From Anopheles merus (lineage: Eukaryota; Arthropoda; Insecta; Diptera; Culicidae), in the NCBI RefSeq assembly GCF_017562075.2, contig NW_024427600.1, positions 211,956 to 275,955 of the forward strand: a stretch of DNA of 64,000 nt. The letters run 5' to 3'. Made by a program: the position numbers and the translations under genes. This document shows, one piece after another, positions 21,126 through 32,700 of this stretch. Under the pieces are notes generated by a model. It saw nothing but the letters and a program-made list of their open reading frames with translations, had not been told where the DNA came from and made no database searches. Positions within the stretch are counted from its first letter, which is position 1. Each line of letters starts with the position of its first letter.

Positions 21126-22258
21126 TCATCCAGTACCGCTTCTCCAGAACTCCTGGAGCAGAACCTTCAGGTACAATAATAGTCCTGCAATGAGGCCTGA
21201 GGGATCAAAAATCCTCATTAACACCTGAAGGACTTGACGTTTTGTCGGGACTATAATCCCTTGCAGAAGCTTGGAGTTTAGCATAGGCGATCGGAAGCAG
21301 AATGAATCGGTTTGTATGTCCCACCACATACCTAATATTTTCTGTGTCGCAAACATTTCGTTCATGTTGAGCTCCTTTAGGGTAGATGTACTTCCTGTGG
21401 CATAATTGAAAACCTCTGGAGAGTTAGACAGCCAGTTAGGGATAAGGAACCCACCTTCGCCATGTATTTTGGTTACTTCATGTGCTAAAGTTTTCGCTTC
21501 CGTTACCGTCTCTGCACTAATGAGCATATCGTCTACGTAGTGGTCTCTCTTTATACATTCGACTGCACGAGGATGCGATGTGGTATATTTGTCTGCGTTA
21601 AGGTTCTTCACAAACTGCGCACTGCTGGGAGAGCAGGCCGCTCCAAACGTCATTCTTTGCATAACATATTCATCAGGTTCAGTTTGCTCTCTATTCCAAC
21701 GCCATAGGAATCTCTGACTATGCTGGTCGTCTTCCTTTACCAAGACCTGGTGGAACATCTCTCTTGTATCAGCGGCCACTGCCACTTGATATTCTCGGAA
21801 TCTTTGAAGTACTGATGTAAGGGAGGACAGTAGATCTGGACCTGTTAGCAGCATCGAATTCAGAGAGACCCCATGAAATTTGGTGGCGGCGTCCCAAACC
21901 AACCTCACCTTTGCCGGCTTGTTAGGGTTTACCACAGGAAAGATAGGAAGATACCACGTTTTGGGACCGATCGCTTGTATCTCTTCTAGTGACAGTTTTC
22001 GTGCATAACCTTTTTCTAAATATTCTTTTAATTTCTTCAATTAAGGTCGTTCGTAGTTGGGCTTCACGCGTCATGCGTCGTTCTAGACAGTCCAGTCTTT
22101 TTAAAGCCATTCCTCTATTATTAGGCATCTTCACCATATCGAAGCGCCATAACAACCCCGTTTCGTATCGTCCATCTACCTGCTTTGTATGCGTGCGTAG
22201 TAGGAGTAAGGCTCGTTCATCTTCTTTGGACATAAATGCCGAAGTGTTGCTGGAATGA
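21126..22258 (-). pseudogene. BEL reverse transcriptase
   Basis: 22233-21990 carries the region before the polymerase (RALLLLRTHTKQVDGRYETG). After a frameshift, 22040-21126 encodes the polymerase: TWYLPIFPVVNPNKPAKVR, LVWDAATKFHGVSLNS, LLTGPDLLSSL, AADTREMFHQV, MTFGAACSPSSAQ and the catalytic box YVDDML, then the palm/thumb order FGSG-like IFDPSGLIAG. This 304-codon frame is free of stops and all catalytic residues I can judge are kept. The frame ends at 21126 near the start of RNase H. Confidence 0.85.
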
Positions 22259-22299
22259 ACATCTTCTAACGCAAAGCTTCCGTTGATTGCAGCTTCTAC

Positions 22300-22875
22300 T
22301 CAAGCTTCCAGGTCCCGACAATCGCACGGATGAAGTCTATGCATCGATACAACTTGTTGTTTCGCAGAATGGTTTGCTTTGCCGAAACAACCGGACACTA
22401 CCCAGCCTAATCGAGTTTTTGTTGTCGTTGGCTCGTTTACCTCGCCTTCAACGGTTTTCAGGGGTCGAGACAAGCTATAATTATCGATGCCGATAAGTAG
22501 TCTTGGGACGGCAGATACATATGATGGTAGGGGTAGAGATTGCAGGTGTTTATAACGTGCTGATATGTCGCATCCATCAGCAGACTGTGGTGGAAGACCC
22601 AGGGTGCGAACCGTCCGCACAGCTTGCATATCGAAGCGATGGTCTCCCTTACGCGCACCGGAAATTATGATCGATGTCTTTACGGAATCGCTCTCTTCGC
22701 GGTTTTGACCCCCAGTCCAGCTTAGGCAAAGGGGCTTCGATTCTCCTTCTAGTCCGAGCTCCTTTAGCAAGCGGTGTTCCATCAAGGTGACGGACGACCC
22801 CTCATCGAGTAAAGCTTCCGTATTCAACGTTCGTTTCGGCCCGTGTAGTACAACAGGAATATAGCGCAACAACAC
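22300..22875 (-). pseudogene. BEL aspartic protease (DUF1758-like)
   Basis: The frame reads LLRYIPVVLHGPKRTLNTEA, then LLDEGSSVTLMEHRLLKELG, the BEL-type protease motif in which DEGS replaces the usual DTGS. It then shows LCLSWTGGQNREESDS, RLLIGIDNY and TKTRLGWVV, the hallmark joint between protease and reverse transcriptase. It would cleave the Gag-Pol polyprotein. Upstream it joins the gag remnant without the usual zinc knuckles, showing another deletion. Confidence 0.8.
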
Positions 22876-23318
22876 TTCGTCAGCACTTCCTGTAGAATGG
22901 GAAAGATTAGACTCATACCTGGTACCGTTTTGCCCTTCCGGTGAGGGTGTTGAGTGTAGCAGAGGATGATGTCTTCTCGTGCAGCCGTTCTTGTTGCAGG
23001 GCCTCGTGATTCGGCAGGTAGAGTATTGACGATCAGTTCCGGTCGTCCGTAACTGCTGCGTAAGGTGTCTAGAACTTCTTCCAGGTTTTCGGCCTTACGA
23101 AGGCGTAGTTGCACAGCCTTCAGCGCCTGACCCTTCAACGCCTGCTGGAGTCGAATGATGTTCTCGCCGTCTGTGAAAGGCGGGGTGTTTCCTCATACGC
23201 TGAGATGAACATGTCCCATTCCTCCGGATTGCCAGAAAAGGGTGGCAACTTGGATGCACCCGTATGCCTCGCCGAGGCTTGGCTTTGGGACAGCTCTTGG
23301 CTGGTCTCAGCGTAGGGG
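22876..23318 (-). pseudogene. BEL gag C-terminal remnant (DUF1759-like)
   Basis: The minus strand at about 23270-23200 reads KLPPFSGNPEEWDMFISAYE, the defining motif of BEL Gag. A frameshift follows near 23185, and 23138-22960 continues with MKGQALKAVQLRLRKAENLE and LDTLRSSYGRPELIVNTL. The rest of Gag, including the zinc knuckles, is missing. Sequence to the right of about 23318 is LINE, so the first part of gag and the 5' LTR were lost. Confidence 0.75.
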
Positions 23319-24217
23319 ATATTTATATATATTTTTTAAAATTTTGTAAATCTGTAGCTGTTCTTTTCTGTTTTTTTGTTCTGTTTTTTCATTCTTAAAA
23401 GAAGTTCTGGCTATGTTATGATTCTTAAAGGTTTTGAATTCTTTATTCCACCATGCTTTTAGTTTATGTTTTGTTCGGTGAGTATTATTATTATTAATTT
23501 GTTTAATTTTTTTGATTCATTGTTTCATTGTGTTTATTTTGGTGTGATCTAGTTCATTGATTTGTTTATATGTTTTGTTATTATTTATAACAAATGTGGG
23601 TGCGCAGCTGTTTTTCATTTTGAGAGTTTTTTTTATTACTTTGTGGTTGCTGCCTCCTATATGATAGTCTGTGATTTGTTTGTTTGTTTCTAGGAATACA
23701 TCTTTTGATATTATTGATAGGTCTTTTGAAGTTTTTCTTTTGTTTTTGTCTGTTGGAATGCATGTGTATGTATTGTTATATAGGATTATGAGTTCTAAAT
23801 TTTCAAATTCTTGAAGAATGATTTCCCCTTTTTTATCACTTTTATCATCTCCCCAGTATCTGTGGTGCGCATTAAAGTCGCCCATTTTTTAAACTTTTTT
23901 CTTATCTTTAGTATTGTGTACTATTTGGGCTATTGTATTTTTTATCTCTATGTTGCTTACCTGTGGTGCTATGTATATTGATGTAATAGTCATTTTTGTT
24001 TTGAGTGTTACTATTGCTGTGGCTTGAATTGTTTCGACTTGATTTGTGATATTGATTGTGTCCATGTCTCTTGTAGGCATATTCCATGAATGTCTTGTGT
24101 TTGTGTAAGATGTTTAAACTCTTCTTTATTTTTTTTCTCAGTGATTGTATGTTTGCTTGGATAATATTGAAATAATTCATTTTTCCTGCTCAAAAATTGT
24201 CTATTCAAGTTAGTCAA
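23319..24217 (-). pseudogene. I-clade LINE endonuclease
   Basis: The minus strand from about 24180 shows NIIQANIQSLRKK, then CLQETW at about 24080, SIYIAPQ at about 23980, MGDFNAHHRYWGDDKSDKKG from 23885 and NHKVIKK near 23640. These are the metal-binding and catalytic motifs of the LINE endonuclease in their normal order. Two frame changes interrupt it. The linker toward reverse transcriptase (KAWWNKEFK near 23450) runs to the BEL boundary. Its base composition is strongly A-rich on the coding strand, unlike the GC-rich BEL next to it. Confidence 0.7.
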
Positions 24218-24499
24218 TATTTGGCGGGGTTAGCTCTGCTGCAGCATTTAAGTATCTAGGATTTTCAGTGTCACTTTGATATACTTCTGATTCACTCAGA
24301 TATACCTCTGTGTCGCTGAAATTTATTGTTTCGTTTCTTGTTCTTTTTCTTATTGTTTGTTTATTTTCTTGGTAGCTGTTTATTATGTAATTTTCATTTT
24401 CAGTATTAGTTTCTGTTCTGTTTACAATGTATTTTGTTGTTATGTGATTCGTTTCGTTTTGTTCAATCGATTGGATTGATTTTTGATTCTTTGGAGTCT

Positions 24500-25540
24500 C
24501 TGTTACTTTTTCTATAATTATTCTTTGGTTGTTTGTTCTTCTTCGTTTTCTGGTTCTGGTTGGTTATTAGTTGTTGTGTTGGTATGTTTCCTATTATTTC
24601 TAGCTATTGTATTCGCAAAGGTTTCTTTTATGTATGTCTTAGGAATTGCAGGCACTGCGTCTCTGCGTATTATTCGAGCTTCTCTTAGTGTGATTCTATT
24701 TATAGTTTGTATTCTTTTTATTTCATACTCATCTTTAAATATCGGGCACTCTTTGTCTAGGGTAGAGTGTTGCCTCCACATTCTGCACATTTCGGGGAAT
24801 TGTTACATGTCTCGTAAAAATTTTCGTTGCACTTGGCACATTTTTTCCCCTAAAACATTTTGCTTTACCGAGCTATGTGACCGAGCCGCATGCATTTCAT
24901 GCATCTCATTGGTAGGGGGATGTATAATTCCACTTTTTCCTTAAAATATCATATGTGTATGCCCTTGGGCGGTTTAGTTTTGTCGAATGTTATAATGTCT
25001 GTTCTTGTATTAACAAGTTCTCGATTAAAGTTTTTCCTTTTGAAAATATATACCTCTGACACATGATCGGTGATTAGTCCCTCTTTCAATTCATTTCCGA
25101 CATAAATTTGAAGGCATCACATCTCACTATGCCCTTGCAAGAATTAAGGGTTTTGTGTTCTTCTACTTGCACTTGTATTTCTGTTTTTCCCCAACTAAGC
25201 TTTATTTTTTTTTCGCAACTTTTATGTTTTTCACCTTGATGAGAATCTTCCCATCTCTAAGTAATGTAGTTTGCAATGGCGCATTTCCAATGGCGTTTTC
25301 TGGCGTCTTTGCAAAGAGGAAAGGGTTGTATGTGGCTAAACTTTTGCCTTTTGTTACACTTTCCACGATTAAGAAGATTTCTTCCGGTTCATATGAATCA
25401 TTTATAATAATTCGCTCACCTCTGTTATTTTTTCCGCTCGTTTTGTTTTACCGGAATCCTCACCAAGGATTCCATAGTAGGATCCGAAGATCTTACTCCC
25501 CCCGGGGGGGTCCCCTCATCTTCTCCACCTAGTTGTTCTT
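24500..25540 (-). pseudogene. I-clade LINE ORF1 with zinc knuckles
   Basis: The minus-strand frames show KSLATYNPFLFAKTPENAIG (about 25360-25300) and LLRDGKILIKVKN, the RRM-like part of I/Jockey ORF1. Next come RCMKCMRLGHIAR (about 24910), KCAKCNENFYETC and KCAECGG, three Cys-His knuckles, then LDKECPIFKDEYEIKRIQTI (24760-24700) and ITLREARI. It is broken by frameshifts near 24800 and 24950. ORF1 coats the element RNA. Together with the endonuclease (23319-24217), the reverse transcriptase (16271-17064) and the RNase H tail (11490-12867) it gives the full domain order of an I-clade LINE, although the pieces may come from more than one copy. Confidence 0.7.
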
Positions 25541-25756
25541 GCTTAACGCCTGTTAGAATGAGACTGATCCTTTACCTGTGTAAAAGAGATGATCCTTCAA
25601 CCACTGTTAGAATGAGACTGACCGTATGTCCGCGGCGCGGAACAGTGTGTTCGAGAAATGTGCCGCAGATTCAGCATTGCATTCGATGAATTCAGGAATC
25701 ATCAACGTTTTCAAGATTCTTACCGCAGTCTTGGCATTGGCTAAGACAGATTTGGG
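25541..25756. other. Short non-coding stretch with a 17-bp direct repeat
   Basis: TGTTAGAATGAGACTGA occurs at 25551-25567 and again at 25605-25621, 54 bp apart. No gene or element was recognised. The sequence to the right joins the MITE-like repeat also found inside the young BEL element. Confidence 0.4.
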
Positions 25757-25983
25757 AAGCGTCATCGATGAAATAAACAACAAGATTTGTTTCCTTGCAC
25801 AAGTGTATATTTTTAAATTCTTTGTATTGATGAATTACACAAAATTTCACACAATTTACTGTACAATCTAAATCACTTCTTGATTCTTTCTTCAATTAAC
25901 GAATCTAACTTGTGCAGCAGCAATGAGATGATTGATGGCGTCAGTCTTTGACACTTTGAGCCACCTTGAATCGATGTCATACT

Positions 25984-26127
25984 TGTGGGATCCTAGAGTA
26001 AGAAAGAGAAAGAAGGTCATGTATGATGGTTGATCAGTGGGAGTTGAGCAGCGAATAAAGAAGGTTGTGTTCTGGTAACGAACGAGGTGGTGTGTATGTG
26101 TGTACTCTGTACTGGTAGGATATCACA
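25984..26127 (+). mobile_element. 5' LTR of the deleted gypsy element
   Basis: The 144-bp LTR starts TGTGGGATCCTAGAG and ends GGATATCACA. The 3' LTR at 28603-28748 is nearly identical, differing by a few substitutions and a small GT-repeat or indel difference. The LTR is followed at once by TTGGCGATCCTGCCA, which has the form of a tRNA primer-binding site. The left flank ATACT and right flank ATACA probably represent one 5-bp target duplication with a later change. Confidence 0.8.
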
Positions 26128-26227
26128 TTGGCGATCCTGCCATGATAAAATTGAAGAAGGGGGAAAAGTAGATTTTGCCAAGGACCGAGTGTAGATGTAT
26201 TATAAGAGAATTGCTGGAAAACAGAAA

Positions 26228-26545
26228 CCTGAATCGGGTTCAGCACTGATAAAAAAAAAAAAATTCGTTCAAATGATGTGTAGAAAGAGGTTGTAAGCGT
26301 TGAGTCGGATACGGCCCATGACCAACGTGTTAAAAGATATGAGAGATGAGCCGGGTTCGGCCCATGGCCAATATGAAGGCTCATGGCCAGCGTAGAAACA
26401 AAGTGTAGACACTGAGCCGGGTTCGGCCCATTGCCAGCGTCCAAAAAAAATGCAGAAACTGAATCGGGTTCGGCCCATGGTCAGTGCAATCTAAAAGAAA
26501 AAAAAAATGATAATAAAAAGCCGGGTTCGGTCCATGGCAGGAAAA
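26228..26545 (+). repeat. Leader repeats GAGCCGGGTTCGGCCC in the deleted gypsy
   Basis: A unit of about 20 bp, GCCGGGTTCGGCCCATGGCC or close variants, recurs at about 26300, 26349, 26418, 26459 and 26519, with a shorter relative at about 26230, separated by A-rich spacers of 25-50 bp. The repeats lie between the primer-binding site and the pol remnant, where retroelements carry packaging and dimerisation signals. That function is only inferred from position. Confidence 0.7.
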
Positions 26546-26687
26546 AGAGAGAATAGAAAAGAACGGGTAAATTTGCGGGCCTTGGTCGACTGGTAGTGTT
26601 GCCAGATTAAAAACAAGATTTAGTTAAATTGTTGGTGGGTTTTGTGCACAAAGAAGAGGAAGAGACGCCTAAAGGACTAGCTGTGTG

Positions 26688-26689
<2 letters not shown>

Positions 26690-26719
<30 letters not shown>
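26690..26719. repeat. (GA)n microsatellite
   Basis: About 14 consecutive GA dinucleotides within the gypsy leader. Confidence 0.9.
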
Positions 26720-26721
<2 letters not shown>

Positions 26722-26884
26722 GAGTTGGACGAGTCGATAAAGGAGTTACGTGTGTAGTGGTGAGTGTGGCGAAACGCGCGCTTGCAGAGCGTCACGGCGA
26801 ATGGGTTGCCAGTATCGATGATCGTGTATGAATATCTGATTTCTTTTGTTGTGGGAGATGGATTGGTATATGTGAAAATTTACA

Positions 26885-28200
26885 TTGCGGTCAGACAGTG
26901 AAGCCTTGATGTTTATGCTTAGAGGAAAACACCGCAAGGACATGGGTAAAAGGATAATGTCAAGAGCAGAGGGCTGGTTCCTGAGAATGGAGCATTTTTG
27001 TTACGAATTCGAACATGTAGCAGGAAAGAACAATATAGCTGACGCAGCCTCTAGAATTGGGGAAAAGCGAAATGATCCGCAATTCGGATGGGGAAAGGAA
27101 CCGCATGAGCTATGTTTGGTAGAAACGGAGATTAGCTATATTAGTGAAGGACTAGTAGCAATGACGTCACAGGAAGTGCAGAAGGAACAACTGAAGGATA
27201 GGGAGTTGCAAGAGGTTATGCTTTGGTTAGATAAAAAACAGAAATGGCCGACAGAAATTGTGAAGTTCCAACCATTTCAACGTGAAATGTACATCCAGGA
27301 GGGATCACTAATGAAGCAGGAAAAGTTAGTATTGCCTGAAAATCTGCGTAAGAGGGCTTTAAGTCTAGCGCATCGATGTCATCCAAGACTGTCAACAATG
27401 AAGAATATTTTGCGGCAAGGGTTATGGTGGCCCAATATGGATCGGGAGGTAGAATCTTTTGTAAAAAGTTGTCCGGAGTGCCAGGTTATTAAAGCAGATA
27501 GCCATCCACCTCCCATCACATTGACAGATCTCCCTAACAACCCGTGGGATTATGTATCCATAGATTTTGCTACTTTTTCGGACGTTTTGCATTGGAAAGC
27601 ATTAGTATTCACAAACAATTATTCCAGGTTTTTAGTTGCGGTTCCGACAGAGTGAACTGACGGGGAGGCAGTGAAAGCAATTCTAAAAAAAGTTTTTAAC
27701 ACTTACTATTTACCAAAAACTATAAAAGCGGACAATGGACCACCTTTTAATAGTGTGGAGCTACAAACTTGGTTGCAAGAGGTATGGGGTGTCAAGTTGA
27801 TTCATTGTACGCCGCTGAACCCAACAGAAAATGGTCTGGTTGAGAGAAGTATGCAAGGCATAAACAAAATTGCAGCAATTGCAAAAATTGGAAAGCTTAA
27901 TTGGAAAGAAGCTCTTGATTATGTGGCAGCATATAATTCCTGGCCTCATCATGTGACGAAAATACCCCCGGCGGAACTTATGTTTGGTAGGGCGGTCAGG
28001 GGTTTATTGCCAAACATGAAGTTGAACTCAAGGCAGGCGCTGGATGATGAACTCAGGGATCGAGACAGAACAGCAAAGTTTGAGCGAAATGCAAGAGAGG
28101 ATGAGAGGCGCAGAGCCTAAGATACAAATATAAAAGTTGGTGATAAGGTACTTGTTATGCAGCAGAAAAGGGATAAGGCCGATACAGCCTATAAAGTTTT
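26885..28200 (+). pseudogene. Gypsy RNase H tail and integrase remnant
   Basis: The frame begins with LRSDSEALMFM and EFEHVAGKNNIADAASRI, the end of a gypsy RNase H region. Integrase follows: an HHCC zinc finger (HRCHPRLSTMKNILRQG with CPECQ, about 27370-27483), the core with YVSIDFATF, IKADNGPPFNS and NPTENGLVERSMQG (three acidic residues), and PPAELMFGRAVRGLLP. An in-frame TGA (27653-27655) and a TAA (28118-28120) interrupt the single frame. The stretch after 28120 still reads KVGDKVLVMQQ, the usual GPF/Y-like C-terminal region. The upstream part of pol was deleted before about 26880. It cannot be functional. Confidence 0.8.
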
Positions 28201-28602
28201 TTTTATAAAGTAACTAAAATGGAAGGAATTGGAATAGCGACAATAAGGGATATGGAAAATGGTAAGGAGTATCAGCGCAGCGTTAAGCATTTAAAGAAAT
28301 TTGTGGACAGAGGTGATGACCAGGAGAGTGAGATAGGTATTGAGGAGGAGAATACATCTCTGGAAGTTCCCGAAGGAATGGAACAGGTAGTAGAACGGAA
28401 TTTATACCGAGAACTATAAGTAGAGCGACCCGTGGGAAGATCGATTCGGACGGCCGAAACGGGTGTTAGGATTAGAGAAGCTAGGGAAATTAAGCGTCCA
28501 TAGAGGTATCGAGACGGAAGTATGTGAAGGGTGTAGGTTAAGTTTATATCATAATATATTTGGGATGTGAAAACCGTTACATATCTTTTAGTAAAGAGAG
28601 GA

Positions 28603-28748
28603 TGTGGGATCCTAGAGTAAGAAAGAGAAAGAAGGTATGATGTATGATGGTTGATCAGTGGGAGTTGAGTAGCGAATAAAGAAGGTTGTGTTCTGGTAAC
28701 GAACGAGGTGGTGTGTGTGTGTGTACTCTGTACTGGTAGGATATCACA
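28603..28748 (+). mobile_element. 3' LTR of the deleted gypsy element
   Basis: The 146-bp LTR starts TGTGGGATCC and ends TATCACA. It is preceded by a purine-rich tract. It is almost identical to the 5' LTR, so the insertion is recent despite the internal deletion. Confidence 0.85.
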
Positions 28749-29344
28749 ATACATTAAAAAGCTATGAAGTTCTACCAAGTTCGGCACACGTTCTTAACAA
28801 GCCTTAAAGTTCTATCATGAAACCTACACATAGTGCTAATCAACCGCAAAATTCCAAACGCCAGCAGCAGCAGCAGTAGTAGCTGAGGAGGCTGTGTCAG
28901 CGGTAGACCGGTGGCTGCGCGAGCATCACTTGGAGCTCGCACATGCGAAAACGGAGATGACGGTGATCTCTAGCCTGCAGCAGCCTCCAGAAGACATCAC
29001 CATCACCTTAGGAGGTATAGTGGTGCCGTTCTCGCGTACCCTTAATTTTCTCGGGGTACGCTTACAGTACAACCTGTCGTGGGTTCCTCATGTGAAGGCG
29101 GTTACTCGGAAGGCAATGCAGATTGTACAGGCGGTCACACGATTGATGCCGAACCACCGAGGACCAAAGACGTCACGATGCCGCTTGCTCGCAGCGGTCG
29201 CCGACTCGACAATGCGCTACGCTGCACCTGTCTGGCAAGGAGTGTTGGATAACCGCGAGTGCCGCAGTCTGCTAAAGCGCGTGCAGCGAAAGGCAGCAAT
29301 CCGCGTGGCTCGATCGTTCCGGACGGTAAGGTATGAGACCGCAG

Positions 29345-29645
29345 TGTTATGGGCCAACCTGATGGTCCCGTAGATCGCCACCGAGGACACTCATCGGGCG
29401 TAGATCGAAGTGTGTGTGCGATCTATCGGGAGGTCAGCGAACGCGCGCTCGGCACGATCCGTGAGTGCCGATCGGGAGAGGAGAAAGATATGGCGCGCGC
29501 TTGAGAAAGGTCGTGGTAACAAAGTGGTAGCAAAATCGTTTACGAGTTATTAATAATAAACAAGGACTTTCCTATCCCATCGTTTTGAAGAAAGTAACGC
29601 GTTAACGTTTCTTAGCGTTCTTCGAAAGAAAACGAAAATATAACA
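29345..29645 (+). mobile_element. 5' LTR of the young plus-strand gypsy
   Basis: The 301-bp LTR runs from TGTTATGGGCC to AATATAACA. It differs from the 3' LTR (34243-34543) at one position that I can find. It is followed by GTGGCGACGAGTTG, a primer-binding-like site. Confidence 0.95.
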
Positions 29646-29779
29646 GTGGCGACGAGTTGAAAAAAAAAAGACTTTTTCAGTGCAGTGCAGTTTAGTAAGA
29701 AAGGCATTGTTAAAGTGTTCGCGTGTGAAGTGCATCTTTATCCGGAAAAGAGAGACAATTCCATCGAAGCGGCATTAAA

Positions 29780-32700
29780 ATGTTTAATCCCGAAGGCGAT
29801 GCCGAGATGGATGAGCAGCGACGTTTGTCTCTGAACGGTGCAAGGGCTCTGAACCCGGGCTTTGTTCAGCCAACGCAAAGTGCACCGATGCAACCAGCAC
29901 AACCGCCATCGCAAAATCCCGTTGCTTCATCGGCACAAGCAGGACTGGTCATAAACGGTTCTGAAACGGGAATGTTTTTGCAAATGCTGAATCTTATGCA
30001 GCAGCAAATGCAGCAGCAGCAGCAACAGCTATCTCAGCAGCAACAAATGATGGCACACATGATGCAGCAAACACCACACACGACAGCGCAGCCCCAACAA
30101 CAAGCCCAGCAGGCTCAACAGTACGCACAGCAGCCCGCAGCACCAAGGAATCCAGAGTTGATTATGGATGCTTTGGCAGGAAGCATCAACGAGTTTCGGT
30201 TCGAGGCAGAATTCGGCGTGACGTTCCCTGCATGGTATGCACGTTACGAGGATTTGTTCGTGCAAGACGCCTCCCGATTAGAGGATTCAGCGAAAGTGCG
30301 GCTGCTCATTCGCAAATTGGGCACAGCGGAACACGCGCGGTACTGCAACTTCATCCTTCCCCGTGTTCCCCGCGACCTCACGTTCGACGATACAGTTAGC
30401 AAACTGAAGGCCCTATTTGGAAGTGCGGAGTCCCTACTTAGCAAGCGATACAAGTGTTTGCAAATTGTAAAAGCGAATAACGAAGACCTGATGACATTCG
30501 CATGTCGGGTTAATCGCGCTTGTGTTGATTTCCAATTCAGCGCTATGACCGAGGAGCAGTTCAAATGCTTAATGCTTGTTTGTGGGTTGAGAGAGGACGG
30601 CGATGCTGAAATCCGCACACGGCTTCTTGCTCGCATCGAGGACAAGGTAGACCTCACGTTGGAGCAGCTTTCTGCCGAAGCTCAGCGCATCACAAGCTTG
30701 AAGGTGGACAGCGCGATGATAGCCACCGAGGGAAACGAGCGAGTTTTCGCTATGCGCGGTGACTACAAGCAGCGGTACGCGCAGCAGACACAACGCAGCT
30801 TCAGCAACCAGCAGCATCCTCAGCAAGCAGACCGAAGCGCACCAGCAGCGAAACCACCGGGTCCATGCTGGTTATGCGGCGATCATCATTGGATACGAGA
30901 TTGTTCGTACCGGTCGCATAAGTGCGAGGATTGTGGCAAGTATGGGCACCGCGAAGGGCATTGTAACACTGCAGGGCGGAAGAAAAGAAAAAATAATTTC
31001 TACAAGCGCTCTTCAGTAGCGACAAGGGTAGTTTCCGTTAATATTTTTAGCGTACAACAAAACCGGAAATATGTGACCATCCACATTGGGCAGAAATCGG
31101 CCAGGTTACAGCTCGACACTGGCTCGGACATTACGATCATAGGACGAAAGACCTGGAAACAGCTCGGCATGCCAACTCTATCTCCAGCGCAAGTGCACGC
31201 GAAAACGGCAACTGGTGCACACATTCAGCTGGATGGCGAATTTGAAGCAAATATTACGATTAACGGAAGGACTGAAACGGCTATAATAAGAGTTATTCCG
31301 TCAGATTTGCAGCTATTAGGAGCCGATCTAATCGATATTTTTTCGCTTGCAGCCATGCCGATGAACCAGTTTTGCAACAGAATAGAGAGTGATTCTGCAA
31401 AATGGGAGAAGCGATTTCCAGCTGTTTTCCACGGTACAGGTTTATGCACAAAGGCCAACATAAAGCTGCAATTGAAGGAAAATGTCCGTCCTATTTTCTG
31501 TCCGAAGCGTCCCGTAGCTTACGCCATGCAGGCAACAGTCGCGAAGGAGCTAGATAGGCTACAAGCACTCAAAGTCATTACGCCAGTTGACTATTCCGAG
31601 TGGGCCGCGCCGATTGTCGTCGTTAGAAAGGGGAACGGTAGTATTCGCATTTGTGGGGACTACTCCACCGGACTGAATTCGGCTCTTCGGTCATATGAAT
31701 ACCCATTACCGCTCCCAGACGATATTTTCGCTAAGCTAGCCCAATGCAGATTCTTTAGCAAAATCGACCTTTCAGACGCCTTTTTACAGGTCGAAATTGA
31801 TGCCAGATATCGACCCTTGCTAACCATAAATACACATCGCGGCTTATATTATTACAATCGCCTGCCGCCCGGCATCAAAATAGCTCCTGCAGCATTCCAG
31901 CAGCTAATAGACACCATGCTTGCAGGACTAAAAGGAACATCCGGATATATGGATGACGTAATCGTTGGTGGCAAAACGGAACGCGAGCACGATGAAAATC
32001 TGCTGAATCTATTCCGCCGTATACAGGAATTCGGATTCACTATCCGTGCAGACAAATGTGCGTTCAAAATGCAACAGATAGAGTATCTGGGTTTCATCGT
32101 CGATAGTCGTGGCCTTAGACCAAACCCAGCAAAAATCGACATAATTCAGAAGCTGCCAACACCAACAAATATTAGCGAGGTACGTTCATTCCTAGGCGCG
32201 ATCAACTACTATGGAAAGTTCGTTTCGAAAATGCGCGACCTACAATACCCGCTAGATATGCTATTGAAAGACGAGAGCAAATTTTTATGGACTCGGGAAT
32301 GTGATCGAGCCTTCAGCAAATTCAAGGAAATACTCTCGTCCGATTTACTGCTGACACATTATGACCCGAACGCCGAAATTGTGGTATCTGCAGATGCATC
32401 AGCAGTGGTACTTGGTGCAACAATTAGCCATAAATACGCCGATGGCTCGATAAAGGTTGTACAACACGCATCAAGGGCGCTAACGCAAGCCGAAACAAGG
32501 TACAGCCAAATAGACCGTGAAGGTCTTGCCATTATTTTTGCGGTCACTAAGTTCCACAAGATGCTGTATGGTCGTCATTTTTGCCTGCAGACAGACCACC
32601 GTCCACTAGTAAGAATTTTCGGCAGTAAAAAAGGTATTCCGGTTTACACGGCAAACAGACTGCAACGATTCGCACTGACCTTGCAGCTGTATGACTTCAG

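Larger units (their letters stand above)
17065..23318 (-). mobile_element. Decayed BEL/Pao retrotransposon, minus strand, split by a hAT element
   Basis: The minus-strand order is partial gag (about 23310-22900), protease (22875-22300), reverse transcriptase (22240-21126), RNase H (21023-20721), integrase (20366-19613, interrupted, then 18096-17484) and a 3' LTR (17456-17065). The 5' LTR and the beginning of gag are missing at 23318, where I-clade LINE sequence resumes. Several frameshifts and internal deletions are present. It lies inside I-clade LINE sequence. Confidence 0.85.
25984..28748 (+). mobile_element. Ty3/gypsy element with large internal deletion
   Basis: This 2.8-kb element has both LTRs, a primer-binding-like site and a polypurine tract (GTAAAGAGAGGA, about 28591-28602). 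Its internal part holds only a long leader with repeats (26228-26545) and the end of pol (RNase H tail and integrase). Gag, protease, reverse transcriptase and most of RNase H are absent. It interrupts the MITE-like repeat at a site that the uninterrupted copy at 49058 lets one place exactly. Confidence 0.8.
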
